A program made the translations under genes and the position numbers. From assembly GCF_000381985.1 (NCBI RefSeq), contig NZ_KB907337.1, positions 75,697 through 139,696 of the forward strand: a DNA stretch of 64,000 nucleotides, given 5' to 3'. Source of the stretch: Novispirillum itersonii subsp. itersonii ATCC 12639. Its GTDB lineage: Bacteria > Pseudomonadota > Alphaproteobacteria > Rhodospirillales > Rhodospirillaceae. Of this stretch, positions 1 to 8,923 are shown piece by piece; position 1 is the stretch's first letter; each line of letters starts with the position of its first letter. A model generated the notes under the pieces. It saw only the letters and a program-made list of their open reading frames with translations. It was not told the origin of the DNA and ran no database searches.

Positions 1-12
1 GGGGTATCCGTG

Positions 13-414
13 ATGGTGCCGCTGATCGCGGCGCTGGTGCCGGTGCTGGGCAGTGTGCTGGACCGGCTGATCCCCGACAGCGCCGAAGCCGCGAAGGCGA
101 AGGCGGAACTGGAGCTGCGGCTGGTCGATGCCGCCAATCAGGCGGCACTGGCACAGGTGGAGGTGAACAAGACGGAAGCCGCGACCGGCAGCCTGTTCAT
201 CGGCGGCTGGCGACCGTTTATCGGCTGGGTGTGCGGGGCGGCGCTGGCGGCGCAGTATGTGGCCGGGCCGCTGCTGGAATGGGCCGCCGCCGCCGCCGGG
301 CACCCGGTGCCGCCGCTGCCCAAGCTGGATGACATGCTGTGGGAGCTGATCCTCGCCATGCTCGGCGTTGCCGGGCTGCGCACCGTGGAGAAAATGCGCG
401 GCGTGGCGCGGTGA
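13..414 (+). CDS. GTA-type three-TM holin-like protein
   Basis: This 133-residue protein resembles the three-transmembrane holin family tied to gene transfer agent or phage release. A hydrophobic N-terminus (residues 2-20) is followed by an Ala/Lys/Glu-rich charged helix (about 24-55), then two hydrophobic stretches (about 60-85 and 105-120) flanking a Pro-rich turn. The motif GGWRPFIGWVCG is characteristic of the family. A GTG codon sits directly before the chosen ATG and is an equally possible start. The window begins 12 bases upstream, so I cannot tell whether this gene ends a prophage or GTA cluster or stands alone. No phage genes follow it. Family assignment is fairly sure; function is inferred. 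Confidence 0.75.
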   Translation: MVPLIAALVPVLGSVLDRLIPDSAEAAKAKAELELRLVDAANQAALAQVEVNKTEAATGSLFIGGWRPFIGWVCGAALAAQYVAGPLLEWAAAAAGHPVPPLPKLDDMLWELILAMLGVAGLRTVEKMRGVAR

Positions 415-529
415 GGGGGAAGAGCCCTGTCCTCGGGTGCGGGTGGACCAGCTCGCGGCGGACCGGTACAGTGTCAGCCTATGGCGGAATGATCCGGACC
501 GGATGAGAGCCGGAGAGGCTGGGGGAAAG

Positions 530-1126
530 ATGAACAGACCGCAGAAATATCCGGCCCTGCTGCGTTGGGTGGCGGTGGCGACGTGTGTGCTGCTGGCCGC
601 CTGTCTGGTGCCGGACCGCTATAAGGCAACGCTGGATCTGACCGCCGCCGGGGATTACACCCTGACGTACAATGGTCAGCTGGTCGATCTGGTCATGCTG
701 ACCGCCCGCGATAAAGGGCAGCTTTCCCCCAAGCTGGAGGAAGAGATGGTCCGCCTGTACTCCAAAGAACTGACGAAGGAGGCACGGGGCCTGACGCTGG
801 AGTATAAGGGCGACGCCCGGTTTGAGGCCCGGCTGGAGACAGCGGGCAGTTACCGGGCCGGAAAAATGAGGATGCTGGCAGATCTGCTTCAGATCAAACT
901 GGTGCAGGATGGGGTGCTGGAGGTTCGCGGGCTGCGTCTGAAAGACCTGAAAAAACCGCCGAAAGGCCTGACCAGCACCGGCGACATCTGCATCACCACC
1001 GATATGCCGGTGATTGAGCATAACGCCGACAGCACGCCGGGTCTGTTCTCCCGCTGTTACCGCTGGAAAAATTACGACATGATCGAAGGGACACCGCTGC
1101 TGCTGCGCCTGAAAGCTGAACCCTGA
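530..1126 (+). CDS. Hypothetical lipoprotein
   Basis: This is a 198-residue protein with a lipoprotein signal: basic N-terminus, hydrophobic core, then the lipobox LLAAC with the lipidated Cys near residue 25. The mature part is soluble and mixed alpha/beta with no family I recognise. Lipidation implies attachment to the inner or outer membrane facing the periplasm. The ATG was chosen because the signal peptide begins there and a purine-rich stretch (gggggaaag) precedes it; the longer frame upstream has no signal sequence at its start. It ends 38 bases before the cupin gene on the same strand, so the two may be co-transcribed. Confidence 0.7.
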   Translation: MNRPQKYPALLRWVAVATCVLLAACLVPDRYKATLDLTAAGDYTLTYNGQLVDLVMLTARDKGQLSPKLEEEMVRLYSKELTKEARGLTLEYKGDARFEARLETAGSYRAGKMRMLADLLQIKLVQDGVLEVRGLRLKDLKKPPKGLTSTGDICITTDMPVIEHNADSTPGLFSRCYRWKNYDMIEGTPLLLRLKAEP

Positions 1127-1164
1127 TCCCTGAAATCTGATCCCCCCTTTAGGAGACACCCCCG

Positions 1165-1677
1165 ATGTCTGCGCCCGTTCTGTCCCCGGTGATCAACCTT
1201 GATGACCTGACCTATCAGCCTTTTGGAAACGGCGGGGCGTTTGAGGCGCAGATCGCTGACATCGGCTGGAAAATCGGGGCGGTGAAGCTGGGGTATAACG
1301 TCACGCTGGTACCACCGGGCAAGGCGGCTTTCCCGTTCCACAGCCATACCGTCAATGAAGAGATGTTCGTGATCCTGTCTGGCAGCGGCGAGCTGCGGCT
1401 GGGGGACCGCCGCTATCCGCTCCGGGCGGGTGATGTGGTGGCCTGTCCGCCCGACGGGCCGGAAACCGCTCACCAGATCCGTAACACCGGCAGCGACGAT
1501 CTGCGCTATCTGGCGATTGCGACCGCCCGGTATCCCGAGATTGCGGAATACCCGGACAGCGGTAAATTCGGGGCAGTTCACCGGGTTCCCGGCCCGCCGG
1601 GGGAGCCCGGAACCCGGGTGTTCCGCCATATCGGCAGGCCGGAAAGCGCCGTTGAGTACTGGGATGGGGAAGAGTAG
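1165..1677 (+). CDS. Cupin domain protein
   Basis: This 170-residue single-domain cupin has the metal-binding cupin motif 1 at about residues 53-75 (PFHSHTVNEEMFVILSGSG, with two His and one Glu as likely metal ligands) and motif 2 around PDGPETAHQIRN, supplying a further His. Such small cupins are often sugar isomerases, dioxygenases or regulators of unknown substrate, so the substrate cannot be named here. A clear ribosome site (aggag) lies about 8 bases before the ATG. The gene is convergent with the chemoreceptor gene downstream, with only an 18-base gap. Confidence 0.8.
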   Translation: MSAPVLSPVINLDDLTYQPFGNGGAFEAQIADIGWKIGAVKLGYNVTLVPPGKAAFPFHSHTVNEEMFVILSGSGELRLGDRRYPLRAGDVVACPPDGPETAHQIRNTGSDDLRYLAIATARYPEIAEYPDSGKFGAVHRVPGPPGEPGTRVFRHIGRPESAVEYWDGEE

Positions 1678-1695
1678 GGCGGACAGGCGTCCTGT

Positions 1696-3171
1696 TCAGG
1701 CCAGCCGCGCGGATTGTTCTTTGATCTGCAGGGCGGAGGAGTGCAGGTTTTTCAGGTCCCGCGCGATGTGGTTAACGCTGGCTGTGATGCTTTCAACTCC
1801 GCTGGCGGCAATGGCCATATTGTTTGAGATTTCGTGGGTGGTAGCAGTCTGCTGGGCCACAGCTGAGGCAATTGAGGCGGAAATCCGGCTGAGGTTCCCG
1901 ATCGTGGTGGCAATACTACGGATTTCACCGACTGCGGACTGGGTGCTGTTCTGTACAGCCGTAATCTGCTGAGTGATTTCATCGGTGGCGCGGCTGGTCT
2001 GGCTGGCCAGGCTTTTCACCTCATTGGCGACAACAGCAAACCCTTTTCCGGCGGCTCCGGCGCGGGCGGCTTCGATGGTGGCATTCAAGGCAAGCAGATT
2101 TGTTTGACCGGCAATGTCGTTGATCAGCCTGACGACCTGACCGATGCGGTCGGTTGCCTGCATCAGCTTGGTTACGGTCTGGTCTGTCCCTTCGGCCTGC
2201 TGGGCGGCCTCTATTGAAATCTGCGAAGCCTGAGTAACCTGGCGGCTGATTTCCATGACCGAGGCAGACATCTGTTCCGCGCCCGAAGCAATGGCCTGTA
2301 CGTTGCCGGATGATTGCAGTGCCGCACTGGCGACCGAAGTTGACTGACTGTTGGCAGCGTCGATAAAGGCAACAATCTGGGTCAGCTCATCATCAATGGC
2401 CTGCTGGACCTCATTCCGGCGGACCCGGTCCTGTACCTGCGCGGTGATGTCCGTGGCGAACTTTACAACCCCGACCACGTGCCCGGCTGCGTCAAAAATC
2501 GGATTGTACGACGCCTGAATGTAGACCTCGCGCCCGCCCTTACCGATACGGCGAAATTCACTGACCCGGAACTCGCCGGCCCGGAGATCACTCCAGAATG
2601 CCTTGTACTCTGCGCTGCCGTGCTCCGCTGGGTCAACAAACAGCCGGTGATGCTGGCCCCGGATTTCTTCCAGCGTATAGCCAAGTGTCTGCAGAAAGTT
2701 GGCATTTGCATGCATGACAATGCCGTCGACGGTGAATTGAATAACCGCCTGAGAGCGGTTGAGGGCGGCAAGCTGGCTTTCCTGCAGCAGGGCTTTCTGC
2801 TTTTCCTCGGTGATGTCGGTGGCAATCTTAATCACCTTATACAGGCGGCCGGAGCGGTCACGGACCGGAATATAGCTGCCCTGAATCCACCGTGTGCTTC
2901 CATCTTTGGCAAAACGCTGGAAAGAGGAGGTGAACTGTTTTCCACTGCGAAGTTTCTCCCAGAACTCCTGATAGTCCTGAGAGGCCGCATATTCAGGCGA
3001 CACAAAGATCCGGTGTTTCTGCCCTGGCAGATCCTGCGCTGAATACTGCATCAGGTCGCAAAAGTTCTGATTGGCGCAGAGGATCGTACCATCAAGAGAA
3101 AACTCGATGATCGCCTGTGCGGCAGAGATGGCGGAGACAACATCTGCAGCCTGATTGCGAATGTGAATCAT
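1696..3171 (-). CDS. Soluble methyl-accepting chemotaxis protein, PAS-PAS-MCP
   Basis: This 491-residue cytoplasmic chemoreceptor has no transmembrane segment. PAS domain 1 spans about residues 12-125 and PAS domain 2 about 132-247; each ends in the typical motif (IATDIT, FATDIT). A methyl-accepting signalling domain follows (about 260-480) with the highly conserved hairpin tip around [23 protein letters not shown] domains in such receptors usually bind haem or FAD to sense oxygen or redox state, so an energy-taxis role is plausible but inferred. A GGAG ribosome site precedes the ATG. The reading frame stays open upstream into a decayed third PAS copy, described separately. Confidence 0.93.
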   Translation of the reverse strand: MIHIRNQAADVVSAISAAQAIIEFSLDGTILCANQNFCDLMQYSAQDLPGQKHRIFVSPEYAASQDYQEFWEKLRSGKQFTSSFQRFAKDGSTRWIQGSYIPVRDRSGRLYKVIKIATDITEEKQKALLQESQLAALNRSQAVIQFTVDGIVMHANANFLQTLGYTLEEIRGQHHRLFVDPAEHGSAEYKAFWSDLRAGEFRVSEFRRIGKGGREVYIQASYNPIFDAAGHVVGVVKFATDITAQVQDRVRRNEVQQAIDDELTQIVAFIDAANSQSTSVASAALQSSGNVQAIASGAEQMSASVMEISRQVTQASQISIEAAQQAEGTDQTVTKLMQATDRIGQVVRLINDIAGQTNLLALNATIEAARAGAAGKGFAVVANEVKSLASQTSRATDEITQQITAVQNSTQSAVGEIRSIATTIGNLSRISASIASAVAQQTATTHEISNNMAIAASGVESITASVNHIARDLKNLHSSALQIKEQSARLA

Positions 3172-3497
3172 GGTTGTCTCCTGGTGTCCTGAACTGCTTA
3201 TGGTGATGTCTGTGGCGAATTTTATGATGCCGATCAGCGTCCCGTCAGAATCCCTGATCGGGTTGTCGGTGGTGTCGATGTCGACTGCTTTTCTGTCTTT
3301 GCCGGTGTGGCGGAATCCCCGGGTACAGAACTCAACGCCATCAGGCGGTGCCGGAAGGTCTTATGGTCCAGGGAAGATGCTTCGTCAGGGGCAGCTAAGA
3401 TCTGATGCTTCCGAGGGATGTTTTCTCAGAATACTGCATCAGGTCGCAGAATTTTTATTCGCGGATATTAGAGTCTTCTGTTCGGATAAAAGTCTAT
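3172..3497 (-). pseudogene. Decayed PAS domain upstream of the chemoreceptor
   Basis: Read on the minus strand, the bases directly before the chemoreceptor ATG encode, in the same frame and without a stop back to position 3361, a stretch resembling a PAS C-terminal half: [14 protein letters not shown], then [19 protein letters not shown]. Further upstream (about 3420-3497) the DNA again matches the first PAS domain of the live gene, including the shared run tgcgacctgatgcagtattc, but it is out of frame and an in-frame stop (TAA) sits at 3361-3363. I read this as a duplicated PAS module, originally part of a longer receptor, that has been broken by indels. Confidence 0.7.
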
Positions 3498-3760
3498 GGT
3501 TGCATGTCCGGTAGAAGGGGGCAGAAAGTATCCGCATATTTGCTGCACTTGCTAAGAGTGATATCCTCCTGGGTATGAAGGTTATCCTAGGAGTGTAACT
3601 GTTTTCTGATCCGTAACAAATCGACCAGATTATTTATTTCGAAATTTTGTTTAATGCATAATGCAAATCATTTTGCGAGAGATTTTTCACTTTTACGTGA
3701 ATAATAAAAACAAAATATTATGTTTTTGATAGAAACTGTCGGTTCGGGCTGACCGTCTCC
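3498..3760. other. AT-rich intergenic island
   Basis: This gap between the decayed PAS copy and the end of the gamma-glutamyltransferase homologue is markedly richer in A and T than the rest of the window, especially 3595-3735, which contains several A and T runs. I see no open frame with a ribosome site. It probably holds the promoter of the minus-strand chemoreceptor. I cannot identify convincing -35 and -10 hexamers or a terminator for the upstream gene. Confidence 0.5.
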
Positions 3761-5326
3761 TCAGACGATCAGGGCCGCGCCGTCCCGGCGGGGGTCGGCA
3801 AAGGCGTCAAGCCCGCCGCTGCGGGTACGCTGCACCGCGTGAACCCCGCCGAAGTACATGTTCCGCTCCGGCCACAGGACCGGGTCGCGCCATTCGTCGG
3901 CCAGCCCGTCCGGCAGGTCGCATTCCAGCGTCAGGCGGCCGTTTTCGCAGTGCAGGCGGGGCGCGGTGATGGCGTCATCCAGCGCCATGCCGTAGCTGAA
4001 CAGGTTGACCAGCACCTGTAGCAGTGCGGTGCGGATCCGCCGTGATCCGCCGGATCCCAGCACCCATTCGCCGCCGTCACGGTGCAGGGCCAGTGTCGGG
4101 GCCATCATCGATGTCATCCGGCTGTCCGTCGGCCAGCTTAGCCAGTCCGGCCCCCCGTGTCCGGCGGCGGGCAGCAGGTCTTCTTCCCCCAGCATGTTGT
4201 TCATGATGATGCCGGTGCCGGGGATCATCCAGCCTGATCCTTCGCCGTTGGAAACGGTCAGGGCGGCGGCATTGCCTGCGGCGTCAACCACGCTGATGTG
4301 GGTGGTGCCGCGATAGGCGCTGGCCCGGCCTTCGATCTGGCTGCGCCATGTTTCCAGCAGGGCAGGGTCGAGCATATGGTCGCGCCAGTCGTCACCGTGC
4401 CGGGCTTCCAGCGTCGCGCGGGCGGCGCCGGTCAGGTCCATCACCCGGGCCAGCATGCGGCGCTGGGCCCGGCTGCCCCACGCCAGTTTGTGCAGACTCT
4501 GGCCCCGCAGCAGTTCCAGCCCGAAGGCAATCAGCGTTCCGCCGGAAGACGGGGGCGGATTGGTGTGAATGGTGATGTCATCATGCTTCAGCGACAGCGT
4601 ATCGCGCACATGGGTGCGGTAGGTGCGCAGATCGTCCATCGTCAGGTGGCCGCCGTGTTCGGCATGGGCGTCGGTCAGGGCGCGCGCAATTTCACCCCGG
4701 TAAAAAAGATCCGGCCCTTCGTGAGTCAGGGCATCCAGCACATCGGCCAGTACCGGGTGACGGAAGGTGTCTCCTGCCGCCAGCGGCGTGGCGGAAGGGG
4801 TGCCGTCTTCACCCGGGCGGAAGAACAGGGACCGGCTGTCGGCGGACAGGGCCAGAATGGCTTTGACCACCGAAAACACATAGGCCTGCTGGGTGTTGAC
4901 GGTTACCCCGTCCCGGGCCAGCATCCGGGCCGGTTCCGCCAGTTCCTTCAGCGGCATCCTGCCCAGTGCGGCGTGGGCATCAAACACCCCGCGCACCGCC
5001 CCCGGCACCGCCATGGCGGCGAACCCGGCGTGAAACTGCTGGGTGGTGGTGCCAAAATCGGCTGTCACCGGGCGGAAGTCGCAGGCGCTTTCCCGCAGTT
5101 TGCGGCGGGGTGTCTGTACAAAAAAGTCCAGCACCTTTGCCGGGCGGCCTGCCGGACGGGCCAGCAGAAACCCGCCGCCACCCAGCGAACTCAGCACCGG
5201 CTCTGTCACGCAGGAGGCCAGAAAGGCCGCCAGTGCGGCATCAAAGGCGTTACCGCCGTTTTCCAGCACCATGGCGGCGGCTCTGGCGGTTTCGGGATGA
5301 CCTGCGGCGACGGCGCCCTGTTTCAT
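3761..5326 (-). CDS. Gamma-glutamyltransferase family protein
   Basis: This 521-residue N-terminal-nucleophile hydrolase family member is related to gamma-glutamyltranspeptidase and acylases. The autocatalytic cleavage site and nucleophile are present as TTHISVVDAAGN, with Thr341 the expected N-terminal nucleophile of the small subunit. The glycine-rich and SGGT segments (near residue 260) and a late GSGGSRR motif also fit. Unlike most periplasmic gamma-glutamyltransferases it has no signal peptide and starts directly at the family motif GAVAAGHPETARAAAMVLENGG, so either it acts in the cytoplasm or the true start is missing. It is divergent from the trans-aconitate methyltransferase gene. The substrate (glutathione or another gamma-glutamyl or acyl compound) is unknown. 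Confidence 0.85.
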   Translation of the reverse strand: MKQGAVAAGHPETARAAAMVLENGGNAFDAALAAFLASCVTEPVLSSLGGGGFLLARPAGRPAKVLDFFVQTPRRKLRESACDFRPVTADFGTTTQQFHAGFAAMAVPGAVRGVFDAHAALGRMPLKELAEPARMLARDGVTVNTQQAYVFSVVKAILALSADSRSLFFRPGEDGTPSATPLAAGDTFRHPVLADVLDALTHEGPDLFYRGEIARALTDAHAEHGGHLTMDDLRTYRTHVRDTLSLKHDDITIHTNPPPSSGGTLIAFGLELLRGQSLHKLAWGSRAQRRMLARVMDLTGAARATLEARHGDDWRDHMLDPALLETWRSQIEGRASAYRGTTHISVVDAAGNAAALTVSNGEGSGWMIPGTGIIMNNMLGEEDLLPAAGHGGPDWLSWPTDSRMTSMMAPTLALHRDGGEWVLGSGGSRRIRTALLQVLVNLFSYGMALDDAITAPRLHCENGRLTLECDLPDGLADEWRDPVLWPERNMYFGGVHAVQRTRSGGLDAFADPRRDGAALIV

Positions 5327-5448
5327 GAATGCTCCGGCAATGGGGAAAGATCAATGTACGGCACAGTTTATACGGTCATCCCGGTTCGGCAAGACCCCAG
5401 CCTGTGCTACCATGACGATACAGACTCCGGGGGGAAAGGGGAGTGTTG

Positions 5449-6240
5449 ATGGCCACCGCGTGGGATCCGCAGCAGTATCTGCGTTTTACCGATCACCGTA
5501 CCCGTCCGGCGCAGGATCTGATCGCCAGAATCCCGCTTCAGGCCCCGGGGCAGATCATTGATCTCGGCTGTGGGCCCGGTCTTTCGACCCGGGCGCTTAA
5601 GGCCCGCTGGCCGCAGGCGCAGGTGAGCGGGCTGGATAATGATCTGGCCATGCTGGCGTCGGCCCGCGTTTCTGATCCGGCGGGGGATTACAGCCCGGCG
5701 GATGCCGGGGTGTGGCGGCCGGGGCCGGAGGTGGACCTGCTGTTTTCCAACGCGGTCCTGCACTGGCTGGATAACCACGCCGCCCTGTTACCTGCCCTGC
5801 TGCGGGCCTTGCGGCCCGGTGCGGTGCTGGCGGTGCAGGTGCCGGGCAATCATGCTGCCCCCAGCCATACCCTGCTGCAGGAAACCGCAGCCAGCCGCAG
5901 CCGCTGGCAGGCGGCGCTGGCCCCGGTGCTGCGGCCTGATCCGGTGGCGGACCCGGCGGACTATCACCGCTGGCTGGCCCCGTTCGCCAGCGGTCTGGAT
6001 GTGTGGGAGAGCACCTATATTCAGGTGCTGACCGGCGAGGATCCGGTGCTGGAATGGGTGCGCTCGACCTTGCTGCGGGTGGTGCAGGCCGTGTTGCTGA
6101 CCCTGCCGGATGGCGCGGCCGAGGCTGCGGCGTTCGAGGCCGCCTATGCCGCCCGCTTGCGGGGAGCCTATCCGCGTCAGGCTGACGGCAGCACGCTGTT
6201 TCCGTTCCGGCGGGTGTTCATGGTTGCGGTGCGGTGCTGA
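5449..6240 (+). CDS. tam: Trans-aconitate 2-methyltransferase
   Basis: This 263-residue cytoplasmic class I SAM-dependent methyltransferase matches the Tam family along its length: WDPQQYLRFTDHRTRPAQDL at the start, the SAM-binding loop IIDLGCGPGLSTRAL (about residues 36-50), LFSNAVLHWL, and VLAVQVPGN. Tam methylates trans-aconitate, an inhibitory by-product of aconitase, using S-adenosylmethionine. The ATG is preceded at good spacing by a strong purine-rich ribosome site (gggggaaaggggag); in-frame GTG and TTG codons lie just upstream. Its 3' end overlaps the convergent diguanylate cyclase gene by 23 bases. Confidence 0.92.
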   Translation: MATAWDPQQYLRFTDHRTRPAQDLIARIPLQAPGQIIDLGCGPGLSTRALKARWPQAQVSGLDNDLAMLASARVSDPAGDYSPADAGVWRPGPEVDLLFSNAVLHWLDNHAALLPALLRALRPGAVLAVQVPGNHAAPSHTLLQETAASRSRWQAALAPVLRPDPVADPADYHRWLAPFASGLDVWESTYIQVLTGEDPVLEWVRSTLLRVVQAVLLTLPDGAAEAAAFEAAYAARLRGAYPRQADGSTLFPFRRVFMVAVRC

Positions 6241-7792
6241 GGGCAGAGACCGGCGCTGTCTGGTCTGAGAACAGACTCACCCGGTTTCGTCCGGCTTTTT
6301 TGGCCTCATACATTGCCTCATCGCCAAACCGCAGCAGTTCCCCGGCTTCCCGCGCATGATCGGGGGACAGGGCGACCCCGATGCTGGAGGAAATCCGGAT
6401 CGGGCCGTGGCTGTCGTGGATAAACGGCCCTTCCAGCGCCAGACGCAGCTTCTCGGCGGCGGTTATGGCGTCGGCGGCAGTCGGCAGGGCAGGCAGCAGC
6501 ACCACAAACTCATCCCCGCCCATGCGGGCGACGGTATCCCCGGCCCGCAGCACATGGCGCATCCGGATGGCGGCCTGTTTCAGTAACCAGTCTCCGGCGG
6601 CATGGCCGTACTGGTCGTTGACCGGCTTGAACTTATCCAGATCAATGAACAGCAGGGCGGTGCGCTGCCCGGCACGGATGGCGGCAGGCAGGGCCATCTG
6701 CAGGCGGTCTTCCAGCAGGCGGCGGTTGGGCAGGCCGGTCAGGGCATCGTGATAGGTCATCCGGGCAATCTGGCGCAGCAGCGCCAGCATGCGGAACCCT
6801 GATCCACACAGCACCACGGTCAGCAGCAGCCCCAGCCAGGTGCCGGAACTGTCGCGGGCGGCGGCCAGATACAGGTCAGACAGTGGCAGATGGTGGATCA
6901 TCCACAGTTCGCCTTCCACCACATCCCCGGCCAGCTGCAGATCGCCGTCGTCAGCGGTATACCAGTCGCCGGATGTCTGTAATCCGGCGACCGTGTCGGG
7001 CTCGGGGATCCGGATACTGGTCTGGGCGGCAACCAGACGGTCTTTTTCATTGATCAGATAGGATGTACCGGCGGCCATGCCGACATTCAGCACGCTGGTC
7101 AGGCTGTCGATCCGCATATCCAGCGCCGTGATGCCCAGAAAGACAGTGCCGTCATAGACGGGTACGGCAATGGTCAGAACCTGCCCCTTGCCCCCGATGT
7201 CCTCATAGGGCCCGGCCAGAGTCACCCGGCGACCGGGGTTGGCTTTGGGGACCGACTGCCGCCAGTAGGCCCGCTCATACAGTTTGGGCGAGAAGACCAC
7301 CTGTGTCACCGGGGCCCGGGGCATCAGGTGCAGAAAGCCCCGGTCTGACAGAAAATACAGCCATGCCACTTCCGGGCTGTAGCTGAGGACCGTGTTCAGC
7401 TCGGTACTCATGCGGTCGGCGGCGTTCAGCTGCCGCCACAGGCTATCGTCAGGTACCGCCGCCGTATCGCCGGTGGTGGTGCCGTGACGGGTGCTGGCCT
7501 GCCACGCCGGGGGCCCCGGCAGGGTCAGCGGTGTCAGATGCAGTGGGGTATCAAAATGCACATCGGTATAAGCATCGACAAACCGGTCACGCATGACCGC
7601 AACAACGGCAGAGCTGACCGCCATGAACTGCCGGGTCAGTTGCAGGCGGCTTTCAAACGTGGCGCGGGTGACGGCCTTGATGGTGTTGACGTGATGAATG
7701 AAAGACCCGGCGGCAAACACCACGGTCAGGACCACCACGGCAGCAACCAGCCAGTGCCAGCGCCGGGAGAAGGTATCTCCTGAATGGGTCAT
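6218..7792 (-). CDS. Membrane diguanylate cyclase, Cache plus GGDEF
   Basis: This 524-residue inner-membrane protein makes cyclic di-GMP from two GTP. A first transmembrane helix (about 12-33) is followed by a periplasmic Cache-type sensor region (to about residue 300), a second helix around TWLGLLLTVVLCGSGF, and a C-terminal cyclase domain. The active-site GGDEF is intact near residue 425 and is preceded by the inhibitory-site motif RAGD, so product feedback is expected. I chose the internal ATG at 7792 because it directly precedes the first helix and has GGGAG upstream; the longer frame adds 31 unconserved residues. The ligand sensed is unknown. Confidence 0.9.
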   Translation of the reverse strand: MTHSGDTFSRRWHWLVAAVVVLTVVFAAGSFIHHVNTIKAVTRATFESRLQLTRQFMAVSSAVVAVMRDRFVDAYTDVHFDTPLHLTPLTLPGPPAWQASTRHGTTTGDTAAVPDDSLWRQLNAADRMSTELNTVLSYSPEVAWLYFLSDRGFLHLMPRAPVTQVVFSPKLYERAYWRQSVPKANPGRRVTLAGPYEDIGGKGQVLTIAVPVYDGTVFLGITALDMRIDSLTSVLNVGMAAGTSYLINEKDRLVAAQTSIRIPEPDTVAGLQTSGDWYTADDGDLQLAGDVVEGELWMIHHLPLSDLYLAAARDSSGTWLGLLLTVVLCGSGFRMLALLRQIARMTYHDALTGLPNRRLLEDRLQMALPAAIRAGQRTALLFIDLDKFKPVNDQYGHAAGDWLLKQAAIRMRHVLRAGDTVARMGGDEFVVLLPALPTAADAITAAEKLRLALEGPFIHDSHGPIRISSSIGVALSPDHAREAGELLRFGDEAMYEAKKAGRNRVSLFSDQTAPVSALSTAPQP

Positions 7793-7972
7793 GCGGAAAT
7801 CTCCCGGCGGGTCGGAAGGCGGCGGGGAAGTGCCGGTTTTTCTGACCTCAGTGTGCCTGTGTGCCGGGGCTATGCCTATGGGCAAGAAGTATGTTTACAG
7901 TCGGTTTTTCCGGCACGGACAAGCCGTCTGAGGCGGAAAGGAGCCGCAGAAGACAACAGCGCCTGTGCGGGG

Positions 7973-8821
7973 TCAGTTGGCGGTAGCCTGCCGGCTGATG
8001 TCCGCCGTAAACCGGGCCCACATCACATCAGGGCTGTCGGGATACACGGTTGGCCATGCAGTCTGTAAATCGCCGGTCTGCCGCAGGGCGGCCAGCAGGG
8101 CGTTGAAGCGGTCAGGGCTGCTGTCATGCAGCGACTGCACAAACATCCCCGACTGGCGGTAAAACTGGTACCAGTTGTTGTCCGGTGCTTCCGGGGGATG
8201 GAAGAGATAGGTCCACAGGCCGGAATCCAGCGTCGGGTGAATCATTTTGCCAGCGGCGATCGCCTGTCCGGCGGCTTCCACGCTGGCTTTTTCCGCCCCG
8301 CCTCCGCCGGAGGCCCAGACGGCCAGCCCTTCCTCGAACCATCGCGGTTGAAACAGAATGCCCTGAGCGTACCAGTAGTAATGCGACAGCTCATGAGTCA
8401 GCAGCTGCACCGTATCCCGCTCGCCTTTCAGGATCAGCGCCCCGTTGATGGTAATTCTGATGTCCTTCAGGGTTTCCGCTGCCGACGCCGGGATGGCGGC
8501 GTAATGCCCGTAACAGGGGGCGGTGGCGCAGACGATAATCGGTGGCGGGGCCGCCATCGGTCCGCCGTGTGTCGCTTCAATCTGCCTGACCGCCTGCGGC
8601 AGGGCGGCGGCAAGGGTGCGGGCAATCTCCTCTGCCCCCGGCTCGGCATAAACCGGAGGTGCCTCTGAAACCTTGGGGAAATCCTCCGGCGAGCGAAACG
8701 AGACATACCCGGCCCGCATCAGGCTGCACCCCTGAAGCAGCGCGGCGAGGCAGAACAGAATGGCAGCTTTCAGGCCATTCCGTCGAAAAGACAGGCGGGG
8801 GGTGTAGGGTCCTCTGGGCAT
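7973..8821 (-). CDS. Lipoprotein with HEXXH zinc-peptidase motif
   Basis: This is a 282-residue protein with a lipoprotein signal (hydrophobic FCLAALLQGC, lipidated Cys near residue 32). The middle of the protein carries THELSHYYWY, an HEXXH zinc-binding motif, followed about 20 residues later by RWFEEGLAVW, which would provide the third ligand Glu of a gluzincin-type (peptidase MA-like) metallopeptidase. This suggests a membrane-tethered periplasmic peptidase. I do not recognise a named subfamily, and activity is inferred from the motif only. The ribosome site is weak. It lies between the cyclase and SDR genes on the same strand but has its own upstream terminator-like hairpin. Confidence 0.75.
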   Translation of the reverse strand: MPRGPYTPRLSFRRNGLKAAILFCLAALLQGCSLMRAGYVSFRSPEDFPKVSEAPPVYAEPGAEEIARTLAAALPQAVRQIEATHGGPMAAPPPIIVCATAPCYGHYAAIPASAAETLKDIRITINGALILKGERDTVQLLTHELSHYYWYAQGILFQPRWFEEGLAVWASGGGGAEKASVEAAGQAIAAGKMIHPTLDSGLWTYLFHPPEAPDNNWYQFYRQSGMFVQSLHDSSPDRFNALLAALRQTGDLQTAWPTVYPDSPDVMWARFTADISRQATAN

Positions 8822-8875
8822 GGTGGCAGGCTGTCCCGGGATCAGGGGCTGGATCGACAGAGAAGAGGCAGGCAG

Positions 8876-8911
8876 AAAAAAGGCAGGACGGGGAGGGATC
8901 CCTGTCCTGCC
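8876..8911 (-). terminator. Intrinsic terminator after the SDR gene
   Basis: The inverted repeat GGCAGGAC / GTCCTGCC (8882-8889 and 8904-8911) contains an inner palindrome (AGGGATCCCT). On the minus strand it is followed by six T residues (8881-8876). It lies just past the stop of the YciK-like SDR gene and is well placed to end its transcript. Confidence 0.75.
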
Positions 8912-8923
8912 TGCCGCTGCGGG

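Noticed and set aside
13-414. Prophage or GTA cluster at the left edge
   Set aside because: Only one holin-like gene is in view and everything to its right is ordinary chromosome. The window gives no tail, capsid or integrase gene to support a prophage.
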